This document shows positions 52,922-61,667 of a stretch of DNA of 64,000 bases, piece by piece. The notes below the pieces were generated by a model. The model was given only the letters and a program-made list of their open reading frames with translations, did no database searches and was not told the DNA's origin. Origin of the DNA: Eggerthia catenaformis OT 569 = DSM 20559 (GTDB taxonomy: Bacteria; Bacillota_I; Bacilli_A; Erysipelotrichales; Coprobacillaceae); assembly GCF_000340375.1 (NCBI RefSeq), contig NZ_KB446648.1:381263-445262 (forward strand). The letters run 5' to 3'. The translations under genes were made by a program, and so were the position numbers. Each line of letters starts with the position of its first letter. The first letter of the stretch is position 1.

Positions 52922-53902
52922 GTGAAAAATAAAATACAAAAAACCGGTTTTATTCTTTTAATGTTATTAATGGCATTAAGCAGTTTCATAGGGATAGCAG
53001 GAATGAATAAAACAGTGCATGCACAAAAATATTATTAGTGATTTATTTGTTGATAGAACAGAGATCAGGCAAGGATAGCATTTTCCGGTTAATGTAAAAT
53101 TAGGCGGTAATGGAATAAGAGTTGTAGAAAATCAGGTGAATTAAAAATTATTAAGAAGATTGAAAATAAAAATATACCAATCAAAGTGGTAGAGTTTATT
53201 CTTGAAAGAAAAGATAATCGCGATATAGAGGTAAAAGAAAATAATACTTTTGTAAATAAAGGAAAATCTATCACACTAACAACAGATAAAGATGGAATTG
53301 CTAATATCAAAGGATTAAGAGCAGCAACATATATTATGAGAGAAAATAAAGCTCCAAACCGGATTGAATTTGATGTTAATGATCCAATAAAAAAAGAATT
53401 TACAGTATCAGATAATGATATTGAAGGTAAAGAATACAAGATAGAAAACAAAAAGAAAACTACCGATATAAATGTAGAAAAAATATAGAAAGATAGCCAA
53501 GGTAAGATAGTTAGTGCACCTTCAGCTATTAAAATTCAGTTATACAGAAACAATCAGCCACTTGGAAAAGCAGTAGAGTTATCTGCAAACAATCTTACTC
53601 ATAAATGGGAAAAGTTAGATATAACAGATGATTATGGCAATCCTTATAAATATACAGTAAAAGAAGTTGGCGAAAAGTTTGGAAAAATTAAGCTAAATAA
53701 TGAATTTTATATGGTGGAAGTAAAAGGTTCTGAAAAAGATGGATATACTATTGTGAATAAAAAACAGCAGTTAGAATCATCTGGAGTAAAGAAACCATCA
53801 CCTAAAACAGGAGATAGTAATAAGCTATTTGTTTATATAACGCTGATCGGCTTATCAATAATCAGCTTAATTGTGTTAAAGAATATTAAGAAAAAAGTAT
53901 AA
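52922..53902 (+). pseudogene. Decayed Cna_B-type, sortase-anchored surface protein
   Basis: GTG 52922 begins a convincing signal peptide (about 38 codons, ending near VHA-QK) that stops at TAG 53037. After unreadable sequence, a frame from about 53140 encodes SpaA/Cna_B-like beta domains. TAG at 53486-53488 interrupts VEKI.KDSQGK, where the family has Trp (VxKxWKD). The frame then continues through a second Cna_B-like domain (YTVKEVGE) to a sorting signal, PKTGD, a membrane helix and KNIKKKV. The ancestral protein was a cell-wall-anchored adhesin or pilin-like protein. The present length, about 330 codons with several lesions, suggests large deletion as well. Confidence 0.8.
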
Positions 53903-53958
53903 AACGGAAAAAAGCTGTTTCTCGAATTTCAGATAAAAAGCTATGGAGCAGTCATAAT

Positions 53959-53985
53959 AAATTCGGTCAAATGCCCGAATTTTTT
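53959..53985 (+). terminator. Terminator after the surface-protein remnant
   Basis: AAATTCGG (53959-53966) pairs with CCGAATTT (53975-53982), followed by T's. Confidence 0.85.
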
Positions 53986-54039
53986 CTTTAGTTTTTTGAG
54001 AATGATCTGTTTTACTTGAATGAAAGATTATTATTTGGT

Positions 54040-54232
54040 ATAGTTAGATAAATTAGAAGCAGGAATGAATAGTAGAAGGAATTATTAGCGAGAGTCAGTT
54101 TGGTGAAAAGGACTTAATTAGGAATACTAGGATGCCCCTTGCTTGAGCTCTTTTAAAAGAAGAGACGTCGGACTTGCGTTAAAAGTATTGTGGCTTTATG
54201 AAAGTGGAACGTCTTTCATAATAGCTTTTTTT
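54040..54232 (+). ncRNA. T-box leader upstream of cysS
   Basis: The 200-base leader has the T-box layout. The T-box-like sequence AAAGTGGAACGTC (54201-54213) lies in the antiterminator: AGACGT (54163-54168) pairs with ACGTCT (54209-54214), leaving TGGA free to pair with the tRNA 3' end. The competing terminator is GCTTTATGAAAG (54193-54204) with CTTTCATAATAGC (54213-54225) and T's. TGC at 54133-54135 is a candidate Cys specifier. The 5' stem I was not traced in full. Confidence 0.8.
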
Positions 54233-54251
54233 ATTATATGAGGAGAGGCTT

Positions 54252-55595
54252 ATGAGATTATTTAATACATATACAAATAAGAAAGAAGAGTTTATTCCTA
54301 TTCATGATCATATGGTAAGTATTTATGTATGTGGACCAACTGTTTATAATTATGTGCATGTTGGCAATACCAGACCAATGATTGTTTTTGATGTTTTAAG
54401 ACGTGTCTTAGAATATTATGGGAATGAGGTAATTTTTGTTTCTAACTATACTGATGTTGATGATAAGATCATTAAACAGGCAAAAGAAGAAGGTATTACA
54501 GAGAAAGAATTAACGGATAAGTATATTAAGGCATATGAGGATGTTAGAAATGGCTTAAATATAAAAGCTCCCACTTATACACCGAGAGTAACTCAGACTA
54601 TGGATAAGATTATTGAATTTATTCAATCATTGATTGATAAAGGATATGCTTATCAGGTAGATGGTGATGTTTATTTTAGAGTACCTAAAATTAAAGATTA
54701 CGGTCATTTATCCGGTATTAGAATAGAGGATCTTATTGAAGGAGCCAGTCGACGTACAGAAAGCAGTGATGATGCTAAGAAGGAAAGCTTATTAGATTTT
54801 GTGTTATGGAAAAAAACAGATGAAGGGATTCGATTTGAATCACCATGGTCAAAAGGAAGACCCGGATGGCATACAGAATGTGTGGTTATGATTAATGATA
54901 TTTTTAAAGAATCAAAGATTGATATTCATGGCGGAGGTCATGATTTAAAGTTTCCTCATCATGAAAATGAAATAGCTCAAAGTGAAGCCTATAATGGAGA
55001 TCACCTGGCAAATTATTGGGTTCATAATCAGATGATAAATATTAATGGAGAGAAGATGAGTAAATCTTTAGGTAATGTGCTATGGGCAAAAGATTTACTT
55101 TTGAAGCTTGGTATTAATGTTTATAAATGGCTTATGCTTTCTACTCATTATCGAAATCCTTTAAACTTTACTGATGAAGTTCTTAATAATGTAAAGAAAG
55201 AGACGACTAAAGTTGAAAATGTAGTAAAGGCAGCATCTTTATATTTACAGACTGAAAGGGTTAAAAAAGGTATTGTTTTAAAGGAAAAAATAGATAAGAT
55301 AGCTGATGCTTTGTCAGATGACTTGAATACATCACTTGCTTTAACTCTTATATTAGAAGAAGTGAAGGTATTGAATCAGATTATGCGCACTAAAGAAAAA
55401 GATAATGAAATGATTTCTAATGAGTATGAAACATTGATGCAAATGACTGATTTAATAGGATTTAATTTTAAAACACCTGTATTAAGTGATGAAGATATTA
55501 ACATATATAATCAGTGGAATAATTATAAGAAAGAGAAGAATTTTGAAGAGGCGGATCGATTAAGATCAAAATTGATGCAGAGAGGAATTCTTTAA
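54252..55595 (+). CDS. cysS: Cysteinyl-tRNA synthetase
   Basis: Charges tRNA-Cys. It has 447 residues, slightly short for the family. The class I HIGH-type motif reads YVHVGNTRP (about 34-42). Zinc ligands are the Cys in YVCGPTVYN (about 28), the Cys in WHTECV (about 209) and following His/Glu. KMSKSLGN (about 265-272) is the KMSKS loop. GAGGAGAGG precedes ATG 54252. Controlled by the T-box upstream. The stop overlaps the next start by one base. Confidence 0.95.
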   Translation: MRLFNTYTNKKEEFIPIHDHMVSIYVCGPTVYNYVHVGNTRPMIVFDVLRRVLEYYGNEVIFVSNYTDVDDKIIKQAKEEGITEKELTDKYIKAYEDVRNGLNIKAPTYTPRVTQTMDKIIEFIQSLIDKGYAYQVDGDVYFRVPKIKDYGHLSGIRIEDLIEGASRRTESSDDAKKESLLDFVLWKKTDEGIRFESPWSKGRPGWHTECVVMINDIFKESKIDIHGGGHDLKFPHHENEIAQSEAYNGDHLANYWVHNQMININGEKMSKSLGNVLWAKDLLLKLGINVYKWLMLSTHYRNPLNFTDEVLNNVKKETTKVENVVKAASLYLQTERVKKGIVLKEKIDKIADALSDDLNTSLALTLILEEVKVLNQIMRTKEKDNEMISNEYETLMQMTDLIGFNFKTPVLSDEDINIYNQWNNYKKEKNFEEADRLRSKLMQRGIL

Positions 55596-55981
55596 TGAAA
55601 CCTGAATTAATGAATGCTTTGACTCTTGCCTATTTAGGGGATGCTGTATTTGAGGTCTATGTAAGAGAATATCTGATTTTAGAAAAGAATATTCAGAATT
55701 CACATGCTCTTCAGAAAGCTTCAGTTTCTTATGTCAGTGCTGATGCACAGGCTCTTTTTATCAAAAAAACTTTAGCACAAGGTTTCCTGACTGAAAGAGA
55801 GATAGATGTTTATAGAAGAGGACGTAATACCAAGACCAGACGTATCAAGAATGTGATTAATCATAATCATTCTTCAGGGTTCGAGGCATTAATAGGTACT
55901 TTATATTTAGAGAATAATAAGACCAGAATAAAGGAAATATTTGAAAAATATAAAGAGATTATAGAGAAAGATGAGATATAA
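55595..55981 (+). CDS. mrnC: Mini-ribonuclease III
   Basis: RNase III-fold nuclease without a dsRNA-binding domain that trims 23S rRNA ends. It has 128 residues. YLGDAVFEVYVREY (about 12-25) contains the catalytic Asp, and HSSGFEALIGTLYLENN (about 90-106) the second acidic cluster. It overlaps cysS (TAATG) in the conserved cysS-mrnC-rlmB order. Confidence 0.93.
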   Translation: MKPELMNALTLAYLGDAVFEVYVREYLILEKNIQNSHALQKASVSYVSADAQALFIKKTLAQGFLTEREIDVYRRGRNTKTRRIKNVINHNHSSGFEALIGTLYLENNKTRIKEIFEKYKEIIEKDEI

Positions 55982-55993
55982 GGTGATATCACT

Positions 55994-56719
55994 ATGAAAC
56001 AATGGATCTATGGAAGAAATACTGTTCGTGAACTGCTAAGAAATAATAAAAATATTAGTGAGCTTGTTTTCTTAAAAGGAAGCAGAAATGATGATTTAAT
56101 TATGCTTGCTAAAAAAATAAAAATAAAGTATAGGGTGAGTGAAGATAAAAAAGAATTTAATACTTTAACATCTGGCGGTAATCATCAGGGAGTCATCGCA
56201 GTCATTGAATCCTATGGGTATTCGACAATTGAGCAAATGCTTGAAAAAATTCATGATAAATACCCTTTATTAGTGATGTTGGATGGTTTAGAAGACCCAC
56301 ATAATCTAGGAGCGATTTTACGTACATGTGATGCAATGAATGTTGATGGAGTGATTATTGGTAAGAATAGAAGTGTTAATCTGACATCTACAGTTGCAAA
56401 GGTATCAACAGGAGCTATTGATTATGTGAAAGTGGCTCAGGTGACTAATTTGGCAAGATGTTTGGAAGACTTAAAGAAGCAAGGGTTTTGGATTGTTGGC
56501 TGTGAAAATGAGGAATCAGAGGATTATCGCTGTATAGATTTTAATATGCCTGTAGTAGTTGTAATCGGGTCTGAGGGATCCGGGATTTCAAGATTGGTGA
56601 AATCTAAATGTGATTTTAAGGTTGTTTTACCAATGAAAGGGCATGTTAACTCATTGAATGCTTCAGTAGCAGCAGGAGTATTACTTTACCAGGTTTATAA
56701 TTCACGTCATCCTCTATAA
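55994..56719 (+). CDS. rlmB: 23S rRNA (guanosine-2'-O-)-methyltransferase RlmB, TrmH family
   Basis: SPOUT methyltransferase of 241 residues. A substrate-binding domain (about 1-75) is followed by the knotted domain with LDGLEDPHNLGAILRTCDA (about 95-113), VVIGSEGSGISRLVKSKCD (about 193-211) and MKGHVNSLNASVAAGVLLYQ (about 216-235). It starts 12 bases after mrnC with AGGTGATAT as a weak ribosome site. Confidence 0.92.
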   Translation: MKQWIYGRNTVRELLRNNKNISELVFLKGSRNDDLIMLAKKIKIKYRVSEDKKEFNTLTSGGNHQGVIAVIESYGYSTIEQMLEKIHDKYPLLVMLDGLEDPHNLGAILRTCDAMNVDGVIIGKNRSVNLTSTVAKVSTGAIDYVKVAQVTNLARCLEDLKKQGFWIVGCENEESEDYRCIDFNMPVVVVIGSEGSGISRLVKSKCDFKVVLPMKGHVNSLNASVAAGVLLYQVYNSRHPL

Positions 56720-56734
56720 GCAGGAGGAGTATTT

Positions 56735-57322
56735 ATGTTTGAAGACAATACGATGGAATTAATATATTTAGTAAAAACCGGCAATAAGATGGCGTATTAT
56801 GAATTATGTCAGAGGTACTATCATATTGTTAAGAAAATGGTAAGAAAATCATATCATTATCGTTTAGGATCAGTTAATTCTGATGATCTTATTCAAATAG
56901 GAATGATTTGTTTTGATAAAGCTCTCTATTCTTATCGAGAGGATCGTGAAGCAAGTTTTTCGACTTTTATTAGAGTTTGTATTTCAAATAAGCTAATGAC
57001 GGCGTTAAGAGATGATCAGACACGAAGTTTTTATGATTCTTTAGATGCCAGTTTGTCGAAAGCTGATCAGCGGACTCTTTTGGATATTGTCCCTGATGGG
57101 CATACTGATTATGTTCCTGATATTCAGTCTGAATTAAAAGAAGTTTTTGATAAATTAGGAAATTATGTTTTAAATCATTTGAATTATAGAGAAAAACAAG
57201 TTTTTCATATGTTTATATTAGGATATAAGCCAAATGAGATTGCTGATGAATTGCAGGTTAATCTGAAGACTGTTTATAACCTGAATTATCGGATTTTAAA
57301 AAAGATACGTACAGTGATATAA
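56735..57322 (+). CDS. RNA polymerase sigma factor, SigH-like
   Basis: Sigma-70 family protein of 195 residues. Region 2 (about 15-90) includes DDLIQIGMICFDKALYSYRED, and region 4 (about 140-195) REKQVFHMFILGYKPNEIADEL. It occupies the sigH position between rlmB and rpmG. It is shorter than B. subtilis SigH. Whether this organism sporulates, or uses it as a competence or stress sigma factor, cannot be told. AGGAGGAG precedes ATG 56735. The yacP/rae1 gene usually found before sigH is absent. Confidence 0.85.
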   Translation: MFEDNTMELIYLVKTGNKMAYYELCQRYYHIVKKMVRKSYHYRLGSVNSDDLIQIGMICFDKALYSYREDREASFSTFIRVCISNKLMTALRDDQTRSFYDSLDASLSKADQRTLLDIVPDGHTDYVPDIQSELKEVFDKLGNYVLNHLNYREKQVFHMFILGYKPNEIADELQVNLKTVYNLNYRILKKIRTVI

Positions 57323-57382
57323 AATCAATTTGACTAGGTTTATATATTATGATAAATTAAGAAAGCGAAAGAGGTGATAGGC

Positions 57383-57532
57383 TTGAGAGAGAAAGTAATA
57401 TTAGTATGTACAGAATGCCTGTCACGTAATTATTCGACTTATAAGAATAAACGTACAAATGTAAAGAGATTAGAAATTAATAAGTATTGTAAGAGATGTA
57501 ATAAACATACTCTTCATAGAGAATCTAAATAG
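57383..57532 (+). CDS. rpmG: Ribosomal protein L33
   Basis: A 49-residue zinc-ribbon L33 with all four Cys (VCTEC, YCKRC) and the typical [10 protein letters not shown] and KHTLHRESK. The start is TTG 57383, supported by GAGGTGA (57372-57378). It lies directly before secE, as in Bacilli. Confidence 0.93.
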   Translation: MREKVILVCTECLSRNYSTYKNKRTNVKRLEINKYCKRCNKHTLHRESK

Positions 57533-57543
57533 GAGGACTCTTC

Positions 57544-57852
57544 ATGGATGCAAATGAAAAGAAAGAATTAAAAGAGAAAAGAAAACAAGAACGTCGTGAA
57601 CTGCGTAAAGCAAAAAAACTTGAGAGAAAAAAATATATGGAAGATACTATTGATCAGAATCCTTTAAAGTTTAAAGAATGGTTCTCTTTAAGAGGTATTA
57701 GAGATGAATTAAAGAATGTTCATTGGCCTAGAGGAAAAGAGCTTGCTGTTGATGCAGGGGTAGTCTTATTATTTACTATTGTTCTTGGCGTATTTTTTTA
57801 TGCAAGTGATGCTATTATTGCATTTATATTGAAAGCATTGGGGATGAATTAA
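57544..57852 (+). CDS. secE: Preprotein translocase subunit SecE
   Basis: Small essential Sec channel subunit of 102 residues. A highly charged N-terminal extension (about 1-40, lysine-rich coiled coil) precedes the conserved amphipathic helix ELKNVHWPRGKELAVDAG (about 57-74) and one C-terminal membrane helix (about 75-97). AGGAGGAC precedes ATG 57544. nusG begins 1 base after the stop. Confidence 0.93.
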   Translation: MDANEKKELKEKRKQERRELRKAKKLERKKYMEDTIDQNPLKFKEWFSLRGIRDELKNVHWPRGKELAVDAGVVLLFTIVLGVFFYASDAIIAFILKALGMN

Positions 57853-57853
57853 A

Positions 57854-58411
57854 ATGGCAGACATGAATGATGAAGGCAGAATGTGGTATGTTGTTAATAC
57901 ATATTCCGGACATGAAAACAAAGTAAAAGATAATCTTGAGAAAAGAATTGAATCTATGGGATTACAAGATCTTGTATTTAATATTTTGATTCCTACTCAT
58001 ATAGAAACTGAAATTAAAGATGGTAAGAAAGTTAATAAGGAGAAAAACATCTGGCCCGGTTATGTTTTAGTAGAGATGATTATGACAGATGAGGCCTGGT
58101 ATGTTGTTAGAAATACTCCGGGTGTTACCGGATTTATTGGCTCAAGTGGAGGTGGTGCTAAGCCGTTCCCTCTTGCCAAACATGAAATAGATCCTATTTT
58201 AAAGAAGATGGGTATTCATACTTCAGCTGTTGAGATTAACTTTGATATTGGTGATGAAGTTAAGCTTCTTTCCGGCCCGTTTGCCGGTAAGACCGGAAAA
58301 GTTGATTCTATTGATAAAGAAAAAGAAACAGGAGTTGTTCTTGTAGAATTCTTTGGTAATTTAACACCTGTTGATACTGATTTGATCAGTATGGAAAAAG
58401 TAGAAGTTTAG
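57854..58411 (+). CDS. nusG: Transcription termination/antitermination protein NusG
   Basis: NusG of 185 residues: NGN domain (about 8-115) with MWYVVNTYSGHENKVKDNL and WPGYVLVEM, and a KOW domain (about 130-185) with FDIGDEVKLLSGPFAGKTGKV. Binds RNA polymerase and Rho or ribosomal S10. It ends in a terminator, so secE-nusG is separated from the ribosomal-protein unit. Confidence 0.96.
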   Translation: MADMNDEGRMWYVVNTYSGHENKVKDNLEKRIESMGLQDLVFNILIPTHIETEIKDGKKVNKEKNIWPGYVLVEMIMTDEAWYVVRNTPGVTGFIGSSGGGAKPFPLAKHEIDPILKKMGIHTSAVEINFDIGDEVKLLSGPFAGKTGKVDSIDKEKETGVVLVEFFGNLTPVDTDLISMEKVEV

Positions 58412-58439
58412 ATAGATGATGAATCATCTATCTTTTTTT
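58410..58439 (+). terminator. Terminator after nusG
   Basis: AGATAGATGA (58410-58419), TGAA loop, TCATCTATCT (58424-58433), then T's. Confidence 0.9.
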
Positions 58440-58613
58440 ATCTATTCTTTGCAAAATAATGTTATTGATACTTTATTTGGAGATAAAAATAAATTGAATC
58501 TTCTTTAAAGGAGATTTTTAAGTTATCACAGTCAGGTAGAGAGAATGTTTTATCTGAATTTTTTATGTTTTACTTTTATCTTTAAGAAGAAGAGTGTTTT
58601 TTTAACTTTATTA

Positions 58614-58641
58614 TTGCATTTTATAAATAATCATATATAAT
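58614..58641 (+). promoter_or_regulatory. Promoter of the rplKA unit
   Basis: TTGCAT (58614-58619), a 16-base spacer and TATAAT (58636-58641). The 170 bases upstream of it (58440-58613) show nothing else. Confidence 0.65.
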
Positions 58642-58665
58642 GTTGTCGATACGGATGTATCTAGG

Positions 58666-58695
58666 CGTGGGAGGACTATGTTCTTTTGTACCACG
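58666..58695 (+). promoter_or_regulatory. Putative ribosomal protein L1-binding leader before rplK
   Basis: CGTGGGAGG (58666-58674) and TACCACG (58689-58695) form the short stem with a GGGAGG bulge found in L1-binding rplK leaders of Firmicutes, where L1 represses its own operon. Confidence 0.6.
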
Positions 58696-58727
58696 GCGCG
58701 AACAAAATTTAATAGGAGGTGTGTCGC

Positions 58728-59147
58728 GTGAGCAAAAAAGTTGTAAGAGTGATGAAGATTCAATTTCCGGCTGGTGGAGCTAAACCGGGTCCTGCATTAG
58801 CAGGTGCCGGTATTCAGATGCCAAAGTTTTGTACAGCTTTCAATGATCAGACTAAGGAACGTGCTGGTGAAACAGTACCTGTTGTCTTAACTGTTTATGA
58901 AGATAAGAGCTTTGACTTTGTATGTAAGACTAGCCCGGCATCAGAATTAATTAAGAAGGCATGTAATTTAAAGAAAGCAGCTAGTGATTCAAAACAGACT
59001 GTTGCTACATTAAGTGCTGATAAGTTAAAAGAAATCGCTGAATACAAGATGCCTGATTTGAATGCGAATGATCTTGAAGCTGCAATGAAGATTGTTGCTG
59101 GAACAGCTCGCAATATGGGTGTTAAATGCGAAGGTATTGATGCTTAA
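58728..59147 (+). CDS. rplK: Ribosomal protein L11
   Basis: L11 of 139 residues. FPAGGAKPGPALAGAGIQMPKFC (about 12-34) is the conserved N-terminal block. The C-terminal RNA-binding domain (about 70-139) includes EIAEYKMPDLNAND and GTARNMGVKCEG. The start is GTG 58728 after AGGAGGTG. Two Cys residues (about 34, 70) are unusual for L11 but do not alter conserved positions. Confidence 0.95.
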   Translation: MSKKVVRVMKIQFPAGGAKPGPALAGAGIQMPKFCTAFNDQTKERAGETVPVVLTVYEDKSFDFVCKTSPASELIKKACNLKKAASDSKQTVATLSADKLKEIAEYKMPDLNANDLEAAMKIVAGTARNMGVKCEGIDA

Positions 59148-59190
59148 TTAAAAGTAAGTAATGCTTTGATGGATAAGATTCCGTCATTAC

Positions 59191-59218
59191 AGTGGGAGGT
59201 CAATCCGTTAAGACCACT
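59191..59218 (+). promoter_or_regulatory. Second putative L1-binding element, between rplK and rplA
   Basis: AGTGGGAGG (59191-59199) and GACCACT (59212-59218) repeat the layout seen before rplK. The outer pairs AGTGG and CCACT are perfect. It lies 14 bases before the rplA ribosome-binding region. Confidence 0.55.
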
Positions 59219-59231
59219 TAAGGAGGAAAAT

Positions 59232-59915
59232 ATGGCTAAGAAAAAAAGTAAAAAATATTTAGAAGCTGCTCAATTGATTGAAAAAGATAAAGCTTATTCA
59301 ATAGAGGAAGCAGTTGAATTAGTAAAAAAGACATCTACAGCAAAATTTGATGAGTCTGTTGATGCAGTATTTAATTTAAACTTAGATACTAGACATGCAG
59401 AACAGCAGTTGCGTGGGGCTTTAGTACTACCACATGGAACAGGGAAAACAAAGACTGTTTTAGTTATTGCTGAAGGAGCAAAAGCTGATGAAGCTACAGC
59501 TGCCGGTGCAGATTATGTAGGATCTCAGGATTTATTAGATAAGATTGCCGGCGGATGGCTTGATTTTGATGTTGTAATTGCAACACCAAACATGATGGCC
59601 GGCTTAGGTAAATTAGGTAGAATTTTAGGTCCTAGAGGATTAATGCCTAACCCTAAGACTGGTACAGTTACTATGGATATCGAACAGGCAGTAAAGGATT
59701 CAAAAGGCGGTAAGGTTAACTACAGAACTGATAAAGATGGAAATGTACATATACCTATGGGACGTGTTTCATTTAGCGCTCAGCAGTTAGCAGAAAACTA
59801 TAATGCAATCCATGACTTAATTGTAAGAGTTAAGCCGTCTGCTACTAAGGGAACTTATATTAAAAATATTGCAATCTCAGCTACTATGGGACCTGCAATC
59901 AGAATTCAGGGATAA
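59232..59915 (+). CDS. rplA: Ribosomal protein L1
   Basis: L1 of 227 residues, the standard length. Key segments are [21 protein letters not shown] (about 31-51), [19 protein letters not shown] (about 125-143) and [13 protein letters not shown] (about 203-215). ATG 59232 follows AGGAGG. It forms an operon with rplK and is probably the repressor acting on both leader elements. Confidence 0.96.
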   Translation: MAKKKSKKYLEAAQLIEKDKAYSIEEAVELVKKTSTAKFDESVDAVFNLNLDTRHAEQQLRGALVLPHGTGKTKTVLVIAEGAKADEATAAGADYVGSQDLLDKIAGGWLDFDVVIATPNMMAGLGKLGRILGPRGLMPNPKTGTVTMDIEQAVKDSKGGKVNYRTDKDGNVHIPMGRVSFSAQQLAENYNAIHDLIVRVKPSATKGTYIKNIAISATMGPAIRIQG

Positions 59916-59924
59916 AATCCCAAT

Positions 59925-60035
59925 TTAATTGATGCAATCAATATACCGTAGACAGTAACAGCTTAATGCTTAATATGTTACCGAGGTAGTATTGTCATTT
60001 GATGACAACGCTCCTCTATGGTTAGGAGCGTTTTT
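59925..60035 (+). ncRNA. Ribosomal protein L10 leader with attenuator hairpin
   Basis: The 165 bases between rplA and rplJ carry the features of L10 leaders, including CCGTAGACAG, AATGCTTAA and TTACCGAGGTAGT (59947-59993). They end in AACGCTCCT (60007-60015) with AGGAGCGTT (60024-60032) and T's. Excess L10(L12)4 binding the leader is expected to reduce rplJL expression. Confidence 0.75.
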
Positions 60036-60080
60036 ATATAGCGTGTATATTGTTGCGATAAATTTTATGGAGGTGCAAGA

Positions 60081-60635
60081 ATGGCTAAAGAAGAAGTATT
60101 AGCACAGAAACAGGCAATCATTGATGAAGTCACTGATAAGCTTAATAATTCAGCGTCTGTAGTAGTTGCTGAATATCGTGGTTTATCTGTTGCTGAAGTT
60201 ACTGAATTGCGCCGTGCTTTAAGAGCAGAAAATGTAGATTTAAAAATCTATAAGAATAAGCTGGTAAAGCGCGCAACAGAAGCTACAGGAAAAACTGAAT
60301 TGAATGAATACCTTGTTGGACCTAATGCAATGGCTTTTGGTACTGATGATGCAGTTGCTCCGGCAAGAGTACTGGCAAAGTTTGCTAAAAAGCATAAGAA
60401 TTTGGTAATCAAATCGGCAATTGTTGAAGGTAAGTTATTAAATGTTGATGAAGTTAAGGCAATCTCAGCATTACCGGACAGAAAGGGTATGTACTCAATG
60501 TTACTTGGTACATTACAGGCTCCTGTCGCAAAGTTTGCTAGAGCAGTACAGGCTGTAGCGGATGCTAAGCCTGCTGAAGGATCTGCTGTCGCAGAGCCGG
60601 TGAAAGAAGAAGCAGCAGAAGCTGCTGCTGAATAA
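60081..60635 (+). CDS. rplJ: Ribosomal protein L10
   Basis: L10 of 184 residues: [25 protein letters not shown] (about 23-47), KNKLVKRA, and an Ala/Glu-rich C-terminal tail where L12 dimers bind. GGAGGTG precedes ATG 60081. Operon with rplL. Confidence 0.95.
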   Translation: MAKEEVLAQKQAIIDEVTDKLNNSASVVVAEYRGLSVAEVTELRRALRAENVDLKIYKNKLVKRATEATGKTELNEYLVGPNAMAFGTDDAVAPARVLAKFAKKHKNLVIKSAIVEGKLLNVDEVKAISALPDRKGMYSMLLGTLQAPVAKFARAVQAVADAKPAEGSAVAEPVKEEAAEAAAE

Positions 60636-60658
60636 AAAAATATTTGGAGGAAAATACA

Positions 60659-61030
60659 ATGGCAAAATTAACACATGAAGATATCTTAGCTTATTTAGAG
60701 GAAGCTACAATCTTAGAATTAAATGATTTAGTAAAAGCAATCGAGGAAAAATTTGATGTTACAGCTGCTGCTCCAGTTGCTGTGGCTGCTGCCGGTGCAG
60801 CTCAGGAAGATGAAGGACCTAAGAGCGTTACAGTTACTTTAACTGATATCGGTGCTTCAAAAGTTCAGGTTATCAAAGCTGTAAGAGGAATTACTGGCTT
60901 AGGCTTAGTAGAAGCTAAAGGCTTAGTTGATAAGGCACCTTCACCAATCAAAGAAAATATCCCAGCTGATGAAGCAGCTAAAATCAAAGAAGAATTAGAA
61001 GCTGCCGGTGCAACTGTAGAAGTAAAATAA
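60659..61030 (+). CDS. rplL: Ribosomal protein L7/L12
   Basis: L12 of 123 residues: N-terminal dimerisation segment (about 1-35), an Ala-rich hinge (about 37-52) and the globular domain with [30 protein letters not shown] 60659 follows TTGGAGGAAAA; an earlier in-frame ATG at 60644 precedes that site and is unlikely. Confidence 0.96.
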   Translation: MAKLTHEDILAYLEEATILELNDLVKAIEEKFDVTAAAPVAVAAAGAAQEDEGPKSVTVTLTDIGASKVQVIKAVRGITGLGLVEAKGLVDKAPSPIKENIPADEAAKIKEELEAAGATVEVK

Positions 61031-61040
61031 TCTTTGACAG

Positions 61041-61065
61041 AAAAAAGCCCTTTGGGGCTTTTTTT
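61041..61065 (+). terminator. Terminator after rplL
   Basis: AAAAAAGCCC (61041-61050), TTTG loop, GGGCTTTTTT. Confidence 0.88.
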
Positions 61066-61073
61066 ATAAAATT

Positions 61074-61664
61074 ATGAATCATTATTATACGGACAATGTA
61101 GATCTTATTTCACAAAAGAAACAGATAGAATTCTATTATCGTAATCATTCTATTTCTTTTATTACAGATCATGGCGTATTTTCAAAAGATCGGGTAGACT
61201 ATGGCAGCCATGTTTTATTAGAAGCTATTGAAATTAATGATGAAAAATCATTGCTTGATATAGGATGTGGCTATGGAGCTATGGGAATAAGTTTAAAAAA
61301 AGCTTATCCCTCTTTATATGTAGAGATGATTGATATAAATAATCGAGCATTATCTTTAGCTCAGGAAAATATTCGTTTAAATCATCTCAATAATATTATT
61401 TCTTATAATAGTTATTGTCTTGAAGAAGTAAAGAATAGCTTTGATATTATTATTTCTAATCCTCCTATCAGGGCAGGAAAGCAAGTTGTTGGAAAGATTA
61501 TTAAAGACAGCTATGATCATTTGAATAATCAAGGGAAACTGGTGATTGTTATTCAGAAGAAACAAGGGGCACCCAGTGCTAAAAGGCTGATGGAAGAAAC
61601 TTATGGCTTTTGTGAGATATTAAAAAGAGATAAGGGATATTATATTCTTTGTTCACAAAGATAA
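61074..61664 (+). CDS. Class I SAM-dependent methyltransferase YbxB (RsmC-like)
   Basis: A 196-residue methyltransferase of the YbxB/RsmC family, likely to modify 16S rRNA. The SAM motif is LLDIGCGYGAMGISL (about 60-74), and the catalytic NPPIRAGK is at about 130-137. It sits between rplL and rpoB exactly as ybxB does in B. subtilis. It starts only about 9 bases after the rplL terminator with no clear ribosome site, so partial read-through or a leaderless start is possible. Confidence 0.85.
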   Translation: MNHYYTDNVDLISQKKQIEFYYRNHSISFITDHGVFSKDRVDYGSHVLLEAIEINDEKSLLDIGCGYGAMGISLKKAYPSLYVEMIDINNRALSLAQENIRLNHLNNIISYNSYCLEEVKNSFDIIISNPPIRAGKQVVGKIIKDSYDHLNNQGKLVIVIQKKQGAPSAKRLMEETYGFCEILKRDKGYYILCSQR

Positions 61665-61667
61665 ATG

